Shown: piece by piece, positions 1-7,324 of the stretch
Numbering within the stretch: position 1 is the first letter of the stretch
Layout of the letters: each line of letters opens with the position of its first letter
Assembly (NCBI GenBank): GCA_035711465.1
Contig: DASTCC010000082.1
Coordinates: 1 to 8,423, forward strand
Origin: DASTCC01 sp035711465
Lineage (GTDB): Bacteria; Acidobacteriota; Vicinamibacteria; Vicinamibacterales; SCN-69-37
Direction: 5' to 3'
DNA length: 8,423 nt
The notes under the pieces: model-generated
The model's input: the letters and a program-made list of their open reading frames with translations, nothing else
Told to the model about the DNA's origin: nothing
The model's database searches: none
Made by a program: the position numbers and the translations under genes

Positions 1-39
1 TCAGATCTTGAATTGCAGCATTTGGTGCCAGGTCTTGAA
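1..39 (+). repeat. Left inverted-repeat arm
   Basis: This arm is the exact reverse complement of 133-171. It contains a 12-mer CAGRTCTTGAAT motif starting at 2, with a second copy at 29-40, so the two starts lie 27 bp apart. The arm may continue past the window start. Confidence 0.9.
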
Positions 40-72
40 TGTTTTTACGATGTTTTTCCGATGTTTTTCAAC
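40..72 (+). repeat. Three tandem 11-bp T-rich units inside the element
   Basis: The units are TGTTTTTACGA (40-50), TGTTTTTCCGA (51-61) and TGTTTTTCAAC (62-72). They share a TGTTTTT core in 11-bp phase, about one helical turn, so the T-tracts would lie on the same face of the DNA. Such phasing favours intrinsic curvature. No function is established here. Confidence 0.75.
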
Positions 73-132
73 ACGCCAGGGAGGGGCCTGCCGTGCGGCG
101 AGCAAGGTCAGGCCCGTTTCCTGTGGAAATGT

Positions 133-171
133 TTCAAGACCTGGCACCAAATGCTGCAATTCAAGATCTGA
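133..171 (-). repeat. Right inverted-repeat arm
   Basis: This is the exact reverse complement of 1-39. It ends 9 nt before the ATG at 181, so it occupies the place where the ribosome binding site and leader of the next gene would normally lie. Confidence 0.9.
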
Positions 172-180
172 CCCCAACCC

Positions 181-684
181 ATGGCCGCGCTAGTTTCCTT
201 CGACATCACCTCCGGCGTCGATCTCCAGGAAGTCGACAACGCCGTCAACCAGGCGAAGAAAGAGCTCGCCCAGCGCTACGACTTCAAGGGATCGAAGTCG
301 TCGATCGAATTCAAGCGCGGCGAGAACCTGATCGAGATCGTCGCCGACGACAAGTTCAAGATGGATGCGGTCTGGGACGTCCTGACGACGCGGATGATCC
401 GGCGCGGGGTGGCGGTGAAGAACCTCTCGCACACCGACGCCGAGGGTTTCTCCGGCGGGCTGATCAAACGCACGGTGACGCTGCAACAGGGGATTTCGTC
501 CGACGCGGCGAAGGCGATCGTCAAGTACCTCAAGGACCAGAAGTTGAAGAAGGTGCAGGCGGCGATTCAGGGCGATCAGGTGCGGGTGTCGTCGCCATCG
601 AAGGACGAGCTCCAGACCGCGATTCGGCTGCTCAAGGCGCACGACTTCGGCGTCGAACTGCAGTTCGGCAACTACCGCGAGTAG
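181..684 (+). CDS. yajQ: YajQ family nucleotide-binding protein (167 aa)
   Basis: This is a cytoplasmic YajQ/UPF0234 protein with two RNP-like ferredoxin folds. Family members bind nucleotides and nucleic acid, and the Xanthomonas homologue is a cyclic-di-GMP-responsive effector; whether this copy binds c-di-GMP is not visible. Family signatures are intact: SFDITSGVDLQEVDNAVNQA (6-25), RYDFKGS (32-38), KRTVTLQQGIS (96-106), KLKKVQAAIQGDQVRVSSPSKDELQ (121-145) and a C-terminal FGNYRE. Length is normal. The N-terminus (M-AALV-SFDI) is about three residues longer than the usual M-x-SFD. There is no other start codon before the conserved block, so ATG 181 is the start. The 20 nt upstream show no Shine-Dalgarno sequence; they belong mostly to the palindromic element. 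The next gene starts 9 nt after the stop, probably in the same operon. Confidence 0.95.
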   Translation: MAALVSFDITSGVDLQEVDNAVNQAKKELAQRYDFKGSKSSIEFKRGENLIEIVADDKFKMDAVWDVLTTRMIRRGVAVKNLSHTDAEGFSGGLIKRTVTLQQGISSDAAKAIVKYLKDQKLKKVQAAIQGDQVRVSSPSKDELQTAIRLLKAHDFGVELQFGNYRE

Positions 685-693
685 CGACGGGCG

Positions 694-1947
694 ATGGCCG
701 ACGCGTCCGCTGACGTCGCCATCATCGGCGCCGGCGCTGCGGGGCTCGCGACCGCCATCTTCACGCGCAGCCATGCGCCGGCGCTCACCGTGCGCCTCTT
801 GGACGGCGCGGTCCGGCCGGGCGCGAAGATCCTGGTCAGCGGCGGATCGCGCTGCAACGTCACCAACGTCGAGGTCCGCGAGGACGACTTCAACGGCGGC
901 AGCCGCGCGGCGATACGCCGCGTGCTTCGCGCGTTCACCGCCGCCGATGCCCGCGCCTGGTTCGAGCAACGCGGGCTGGCGCTCCACGAAGAGCCCCACG
1001 GCAAGCTGTTTCCGGACTCGAATCGCTCCCGCGACGTCGTCGATCTGCTCCTCGACGCCAGCAGCCGCGCCGGCGTCCGCCACCACTTCGGCGAGCGCGT
1101 GATCGAGATCGTCCGCCTCGGCCAGGGCTTCGACCTGCGTGTGACAGACCGGACGTATCGGGCGCGCCGGATCGTGCTCGCCACCGGCGGGCTGTCATTG
1201 CCGAAGACCGGCAGCGACGGCTGGGGCTACGACGCGGCGCGCGCGCTCGGGCACACCGTCGTGCCGACGACGCCGGCGCTGGTGCCGCTGACGATCGACG
1301 ACTCGGCAGGCTCGCCGCACCGGCAGCTCACCGGCGTCGCCCAACCGGCGCGCATCGACGTGCAGGTCGACGGCCGCGTCGCGACCCGCGTCGACGGGGC
1401 GATGCTCTGGACCCATTTCGGCATCAGCGGCCCGGCGGCGCTCGACGTCTCGCGGCACTGGCTGCGGGCGCGGCTCGAAGGGCGTGACGTGACGCTCGCC
1501 GCGAATCTGGTCCCGGCCCATCGCTTCGAAACGCTGGACGCGCACCTCGTCGACGCCGCGCGCACGCGCCCGCGCGCCCGGATCGAAACCGTGCTCGCGG
1601 ACCTCGTGCCGACATCGGTCGCCAGTGCGATCGCAGCGCACGCGAGCGTCGCCGCCGACCGCGCCATGGCCGAGCTCACGCGCGACCAACGCCGCGCGCT
1701 GGTCCACGCGCTCGTCGCCCTGCCGCTCGCGATCACCGGATCGCGCGGCTACAACTACGCGGAAGTCACGGCGGGCGGCGTGTCACTCGCCGAGATCGAT
1801 CCCGGAACGATGACGTCGCGTGTCTGCCCCGGCCTCTCGCTGGTCGGCGAGATCCTCGATGTCGACGGACGCCTCGGCGGATTCAACTTTCAATGGGCCT
1901 GGTCTTCCGCCTGGGTGGCGGCGCGACATCTGGCCTCCACCCGATAG
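694..1947 (+). CDS. NAD(P)/FAD-dependent oxidoreductase, YhiN/HI0933/BaiN family (417 aa)
   Basis: This is a flavoprotein of the HI0933/YhiN family (BaiN-like; BaiN is a bile-acid-pathway flavoprotein of gut clostridia). The Rossmann dinucleotide motif IIGAGAAGLA lies at 10-19. It is followed by the family block KILVSGGSRCNVTN (45-58), GKLFPDS (103-109), the second FAD-contact segment ATGGLSLPKTGSDGWGY (163-179), THFGISGPAALDVS (240-253) and AEVTAGGVSLAEI (356-368). The C-terminal FAD motif GEILDVDGRLGGFNFQWAWS runs from 385 to 404. All family landmarks are present and length is typical (about 400), so the enzyme looks functional. Substrate is unknown for most members, and a bile-acid role should not be assumed. 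The start at 694 follows the yajQ stop by 9 nt with only a weak purine-rich GACGGG as ribosome site, which suggests coupling to yajQ translation. Confidence 0.93.
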   Translation: MADASADVAIIGAGAAGLATAIFTRSHAPALTVRLLDGAVRPGAKILVSGGSRCNVTNVEVREDDFNGGSRAAIRRVLRAFTAADARAWFEQRGLALHEEPHGKLFPDSNRSRDVVDLLLDASSRAGVRHHFGERVIEIVRLGQGFDLRVTDRTYRARRIVLATGGLSLPKTGSDGWGYDAARALGHTVVPTTPALVPLTIDDSAGSPHRQLTGVAQPARIDVQVDGRVATRVDGAMLWTHFGISGPAALDVSRHWLRARLEGRDVTLAANLVPAHRFETLDAHLVDAARTRPRARIETVLADLVPTSVASAIAAHASVAADRAMAELTRDQRRALVHALVALPLAITGSRGYNYAEVTAGGVSLAEIDPGTMTSRVCPGLSLVGEILDVDGRLGGFNFQWAWSSAWVAARHLASTR

Positions 1948-1954
1948 GTGTCGC

Positions 1955-1990
1955 GGTGCTCGGGGTTCGTGGTTCGCACCCGACGGCACC
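1955..1990. terminator. Stem-loop in convergent gap, possible bidirectional terminator
   Basis: GGTGCTCGGG (1955-1964) pairs with CCCGA (1979-1983) plus GCACC (1986-1990). This gives ten base pairs with a 2-nt bulge and a 14-nt loop. It lies in the 45-nt gap between the convergent flavoprotein and DinB genes, where a shared terminator is expected. No U-tract follows on either strand, so it is not a canonical Rho-independent terminator. Confidence 0.45.
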
Positions 1991-1992
1991 CG

Positions 1993-2499
1993 CTATCGCC
2001 TGCTGATCGGCGGCACGATTCCGTTCATGCGGTAGATGGACACCAGTTTCCCGTAGTGCTCGCCCTGGTGATCGATCCAGAAGATCAAGCGCGGTGACGG
2101 TTGCTTCTCGACCAGCGGATACGAGGCCGCGATCGCTGCTTCCATGTCGGCGACCACCGACGCGCGCGTCTGCGGCTTGCCTTCGTCGGCCTTCACCCGC
2201 GCGTTGTAATCGAAGGCTTTGCCCGCGAGCTGCGCCGCCGACATCTCGAGACCGATCGTGACGTGACGATACTCGTCGAGCACGCTGCGCGAATCCGGAT
2301 GCGGCTTCGAGCCGAGCTTGTCATCCGGAAACTGCGTGTCCTTCGCCATCGTGAGGATCTTGTTGTGCAGGCTCTTCCACGTGCTCGCGACCGCCGTTTC
2401 CCAGGTCGGCGGCGGCTGCTGAGCCCCCTGCGCGCCGACCGACGATCCCGACATCACGGCGATCCCGAGCACGAGCGCCCCGATGGTGCCTCGCTTCAT
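1993..2499 (-). CDS. Exported DinB-fold protein (168 aa)
   Basis: This is a DinB/YfiT-like four-helix-bundle protein with an N-terminal export signal. Residues 1-23 form a signal peptide: MKRG, a hydrophobic GALVLGIAVMSG core, then VGA before the likely cleavage at A23/Q24. The mature part begins with TWETAVASTWKSLH. Putative metal-binding histidines are H79 (EYRHVTIGLE), H144 and H148 (DHQGEHYGKL), matching the DinB His triad. The C-terminal VSIYRMNGIVPPISR is a family hallmark. DinB-superfamily members include thiol-dependent transferases, but this substrate is unknown. I chose ATG at 2499 because GGAGGAGG lies just upstream (2504-2511) and the signal peptide begins there. The open frame extends 46 codons further upstream into arginine-rich sequence without a signal. 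The gene stands alone on its strand, convergent with the flavoprotein. Confidence 0.85.
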   Translation of the reverse strand: MKRGTIGALVLGIAVMSGSSVGAQGAQQPPPTWETAVASTWKSLHNKILTMAKDTQFPDDKLGSKPHPDSRSVLDEYRHVTIGLEMSAAQLAGKAFDYNARVKADEGKPQTRASVVADMEAAIAASYPLVEKQPSPRLIFWIDHQGEHYGKLVSIYRMNGIVPPISRR

Positions 2500-2503
2500 C
2501 ACT

Positions 2504-2511
2504 GCCTCCTC
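2504..2511 (-). promoter_or_regulatory. Strong Shine-Dalgarno fixing the DinB-protein start
   Basis: On the minus strand this reads GGAGGAGG, 4 nt from ATG 2499 (7-8 nt from its 5' GGAGG core). It decides the start in favour of the signal-peptide methionine over upstream in-frame starts. Confidence 0.75.
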
Positions 2512-2626
2512 CCCCGCCCCGCGGGTCCGCCGATTCTGAGGCCCGCGGCGCCGCCAACGCGCGGCCGAAGCACTGGAGCGACGGACGTCCGGGACCAAAG
2601 CACGGAACGCAGGGACGAACGGAGAG

Positions 2627-2681
2627 CTCAAACTCAAAACTCAAGACTCAAAACTTAAGACTCAGAACTTAGAACCCAAGA
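2627..2681 (+). repeat. Heptanucleotide array A (consensus CTCAARA)
   Basis: After a 6-nt partial unit (2627-2632), seven units stay in exact 7-nt phase. They are CTCAAAA 2633, CTCAAGA 2640, CTCAAAA 2647, CTTAAGA 2654, CTCAGAA 2661, CTTAGAA 2668 and CCCAAGA 2675. Units diverge from left to right. The array lies upstream of the DinB gene, in non-coding sequence. It resembles the short tandemly repeated heptamers known from some bacterial intergenic regions; function is unknown. Confidence 0.85.
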
Positions 2682-2683
2682 CC

Positions 2684-2701
2684 TGACGCCGGCACGCGTC
2701 A
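2684..2701. repeat. Small perfect hairpin between the two heptad arrays
   Basis: TGACGC (2684-2689) and GCGTCA (2696-2701) form a 6-bp stem with a 6-nt loop, immediately next to array A. It is downstream of the aminotransferase on the minus strand and could help terminate or protect its transcript, but no U-tract follows. The rest of the spacer (2702-2748) holds short palindromes, GGTTAACC at 2708 and CACGTG at 2730, and nothing I recognise. Confidence 0.4.
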
Positions 2702-2748
2702 AGCGATGGTTAACCGTGAAATCGTGATGCACGTGAAGGAGGAGCGAT

Positions 2749-2783
2749 TTTTGAGTCTTGAGTTTTCAGTCCTGAGTCTTCAG
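2749..2783 (-). repeat. Heptanucleotide array B, inverted, overlaps the aminotransferase 3' end
   Basis: On the minus strand, five units in exact phase read CTGAAGA, CTCAGGA, CTGAAAA, CTCAAGA and CTCAAAA (2783 down to 2749). The family is the same as array A but in the opposite orientation: 2749-2769 matches 2633-2653 in reverse complement at 20 of 21 positions, including 18 consecutive bases. The last five codons of the aminotransferase and its TGA stop lie inside the array. Confidence 0.85.
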
Positions 2784-3949
2784 CCGCCTGCCGATCGCCT
2801 CGACCAGCCGATCCACATCCGCGTCGTCGTTGTAGATCTGCGCGGAGATGCGGACCCACAGCCGGCCGTGGCCGGCGTGGAGCTGCACTTCGATGTGATC
2901 TTCGAACAGCAGCGCGTTGCGGAGTCGGAGGGCGTCGTCGGCCGTGCTGCCGGCTTCCGGCGGCAGCGGCACGGTGACCATCGTGCCGACCGAGGTCTCC
3001 GGGCGTTCGAGCGGCGTGCGCCAGATGTCGGTGAGGCGGCGCGCCGTGCGCCAGGCGAGGTCGTGCATGTAGGTGCGCGCCGCGGCGAAGTCGAGCTCTT
3101 CGAGGAACGAGATGCCGGCCGGCGCGGCGAGCCATGGCGAGGGATCTCTGGTGCCGACCCAGTCGAACTCCGCGGTGAAGCCCTGGTCGAGTCCCCAGGA
3201 GATGACGGGCGGGTGGAGATCGGCCTGGCGCTCGCGCCGCGCCCACAGCAGGCCGCAGCTGCGCGGTGCGTGGGCCCATTTGTGGAGATTGGCGATGTAC
3301 CAGTCGGCGCCCTGCGCCGGCACGTCGACCGCGATCGCGCCCGGTGCGTGAGCGCCGTCGGCGAGCACGGCGACGCCGCGCGCCCGGCAGCGCGCGGCGA
3401 TCTCGGCGAGGGGCAGGACGAGGGCGCTCTCGGATGTGATGTGGTCGACGATCGCGATGCGCGTCGCCGGCGTGATCGCGGCGTCGATGGCGGCGGCGGT
3501 CCGCGCCGCATCGAACGCCGGGTACGGCAGCGTGGCGCGCACCACCCGTGCGCCGCGCTCGCGCGCGACGAACCTCGCCGCGTTCGCCACGGCGCCGTAG
3601 GTGTGGTCGGTGATCAGAATCTCGTCGCCGGCGCCGAGTCGAAACGATCGCAGCACGGCGTTGACGCCGGCCGTGGCGTTGTCGACGAAGACGAGGTCGC
3701 CGGCCTGGGCGCCGACGAAGCGGGCGACCGCCGCGGCCGCCTCGCGCATCCGCGTCGGCCGATCGCGCGGCCCGCCGACCCAGCCGGACAAATCGCGCAG
3801 CATGAACCGCGACGGCGCGCGTTCCATGGCGTCGCGAATCGCCTGCTGCGCCGCGAGCACGCGGCGCGGCACGGCGCCGACGGTGCCGTGGTTGAGATAG
3901 GTGACCGCCGGATCGAGCAGCCACGCGCTCCGCCAGTGACGGCCAAAGC

Positions 3950-3953
<4 letters not shown>
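2766..3953 (-). CDS. Class V PLP-dependent aminotransferase, isopenicillin-N-epimerase-like (395 aa)
   Basis: This is a fold-type I, class V PLP enzyme related to CefD-type epimerases and cysteine desulfurases. Seen in sequence: YLNHGTVGAVP (19-29), a phosphate-contacting NATAGVNAVL (92-101), ITDHTYGAVAN (114-124) with H117 likely stacking on the cofactor, VDHITSES (169-176) and LADGAHAPGA (197-206). D199 is placed to pair with the pyridine nitrogen, and the Schiff-base lysine is K225 in ANLHKWAHAP. Length is typical for the family (about 390-430). No signal peptide is seen, so it is cytosolic. The substrate cannot be read from sequence, and no beta-lactam biosynthesis genes are near. The ATG at 3953 overlaps the kinase stop as ATGA, with GGAGGG at 3962-3967 as ribosome site, so it is translationally coupled to the sensor kinase. 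The tail LKTQD-stop is written by heptad array B. Confidence 0.92.
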
Positions 3954-6238
<2,285 letters not shown>

Positions 6239-6257
6239 CCGTCGACGAGGCAGGCGG

Positions 6258-6263
6258 ATTGTA
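6258..6263 (-). promoter_or_regulatory. Possible -10 box for the kinase-aminotransferase operon
   Basis: On the minus strand this reads TACAAT (5 of 6 to TATAAT), about 20 nt upstream of the kinase ATG. No convincing -35 hexamer lies 16-18 nt further upstream. The gap to the divergent TPR gene is only 58 nt (6239-6296), so both promoters must be packed into it or overlap the coding starts. Confidence 0.3.
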
Positions 6264-6296
6264 CTTCCGCGCCGGGCTCCGGGATAGCATCTGCGG

Positions 6297-7211
6297 ATGC
6301 GCACCGCCGCCCTCCTCGGTCTCTGTCTGACCTCGCTCTCGATTTCCGCCTGCGCAACCGAGTCGGGTCGGCAACCCGAAGCCCGCTCGCTGCTCGGCCA
6401 GAGCCTGTATGCGCCGCCCATCGCCGACGACGCCAGACAGAGGATGGAGGCGCAGCTCGCCGAGGCGCGTGCCGCATGGAGCGGCAGCGCCGACGACGTC
6501 GAAGGGCTGATCTGGGTCGGGCGGCGCACCGCGTATCTCGGCCGCTTCCGCGAGGCGATTGCGATCTTCAGCAACGGCATCGCGAAGCATCCGGACGACG
6601 CCCGCTTGTACCGGCATCGCGGCCATCGCTACCTCACCGTGCGGGAGCTGGATCGCGCCGTCGCCGACTTCGCGAAAGCGGCGTCGCTCATCGACGGCAA
6701 GCCGGATCAGGTCGAGCCAGACGGGCAGCCGAACGCGCGCAACGTGCCGACCAGCACGCTGCACTCGAACATCTGGTATCACTTCGCGCTCGCCCGCTAT
6801 CTGCAGCGTGACTTCGCCGGCGCCGCCGATGCGTGGACTCGCGCGAGAGCCGCCGTCGCCAATCCCGACAACCTCGTCGCCGCCAGCCACTGGCTCTATC
6901 TCTCGCTCCGCCGCGCCGGCCGCGACGCCGAGGCCGCGGCCGTGCTCGAGCCGATCCGCGCCGACCTCGACGTGATCGAGAACAGGAGCTATCTCACGCT
7001 GCTGCTCATGTACCGCGGCGAGAAGACACCGGAAGAGGTGCTGGCGTCGGCTGGCGAGGGCTCGTCGGGATCGGCCGTCCGATACGGCGTCGGGGCGTGG
7101 TACCTGATCCAGGGTCGCGAAAACGACGCGCGTGCGCTCTGGAAGCAGATGGTCGACCAGCCCGACTGGCCGTCCTTCGGGCATCTCGCCGCGGAGGCCG
7201 AGCTCAGGTAA
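6297..7211 (+). CDS. TPR-repeat lipoprotein (304 aa)
   Basis: This is a predicted lipoprotein with tetratricopeptide repeats. The N-terminus MRTAALLGLCLTSLSISAC is a lipoprotein signal with lipobox ISAC, and C19 is the lipidated residue. The mature chain carries helical TPR pairs at about 68-101 (EGLIWVGRRTAYLGRFREAI) and 102-135 (ARLYRHRGHRYLTVRELDRAV). Further repeats lie at about 156-190 (IWYHFALARYLQRDFAGAAD) and 193-226 (LVAASHWLYLSLRRAGRDAEA), and a weaker one at 260-294. An insert rich in Pro, Asp and Asn (136-155) separates repeats two and three. TPRs are protein-interaction scaffolds; no catalytic motif is visible and the partner is unknown. The gene is divergent from the kinase. No strong ribosome site precedes ATG 6297, but the lipoprotein signal starts exactly there, which supports the start. 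Confidence 0.88.
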   Translation: MRTAALLGLCLTSLSISACATESGRQPEARSLLGQSLYAPPIADDARQRMEAQLAEARAAWSGSADDVEGLIWVGRRTAYLGRFREAIAIFSNGIAKHPDDARLYRHRGHRYLTVRELDRAVADFAKAASLIDGKPDQVEPDGQPNARNVPTSTLHSNIWYHFALARYLQRDFAGAADAWTRARAAVANPDNLVAASHWLYLSLRRAGRDAEAAAVLEPIRADLDVIENRSYLTLLLMYRGEKTPEEVLASAGEGSSGSAVRYGVGAWYLIQGRENDARALWKQMVDQPDWPSFGHLAAEAELR

Positions 7212-7312
7212 CGGCGCGTTGGGCCTCGAAACGCGGATCGAATACTCTTGTTGAGACGGCTCGCCCCAATCCCGGCCGATTTGCGCGACGAGCTCAATCC
7301 CCTGCTACGCCC

Positions 7313-7316
7313 GGAG
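7313..7316 (+). promoter_or_regulatory. Ribosome binding site of the amidohydrolase
   Basis: GGAG lies 8 nt before ATG 7325. The rest of the 113-nt gap after the TPR stop (7212-7324) holds no clear terminator. A weak TTGGGC (7219) / TACTCT (7243) pair is too poor to call a promoter. Confidence 0.55.
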
Positions 7317-7324
7317 AATCGACG

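Larger units (their letters stand above)
1..175. mobile_element. Palindromic MITE/REP-like element, left end cut by window edge
   Basis: Positions 1-39 and 133-171 are perfect inverted copies (39 of 39). They enclose a 93-nt centre with further pairing: 66-73 with 122-129 (7 of 8) and 84-90 with 109-115 (GGGCCTG/CAGGCCC, 7 of 7). The whole unit could therefore extrude as one long hairpin. The right side runs on as CCCC at 172-175, so the left end probably began with GGGG just outside the window. Each arm holds two near-identical 12-mers, CAGATCTTGAAT (2-13) and CAGGTCTTGAAT (29-40), the latter ending one base beyond the left arm. No transposase is encoded, so if mobile it is non-autonomous. 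Its form resembles MITEs or REP elements mobilised by IS200/Y1-type (RAYT) transposases; that is inference from architecture. T-rich segments contrast with the GC-rich surroundings. Confidence 0.7.

Noticed and set aside
2500..2637. 46-codon N-terminal extension of the DinB protein
   Set aside because: It would bury the signal peptide inside the protein, has arginine-rich non-conserved content, and ignores the strong GGAGGAGG before 2499.
2633..2769. Rho-independent terminator formed by the two heptad arrays
   Set aside because: The arms are AT-rich and about 95 nt apart with no terminal U-tract, so the structure does not fit an intrinsic terminator even though the arms are complementary.
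2627..2783. CRISPR array
   Set aside because: The repeats are 7 nt, contiguous and without spacers. They are short tandem repeats, not a CRISPR.
6239..6580. N-terminal extension of the kinase
   Set aside because: It runs antisense to the start of the TPR lipoprotein, lacks conserved features, and adds soluble arginine-rich sequence before the first membrane helix.
7219..7248. Sigma-70-type promoter before the amidohydrolase
   Set aside because: Both hexamers match only about half of the consensus; in this composition that is not above chance.
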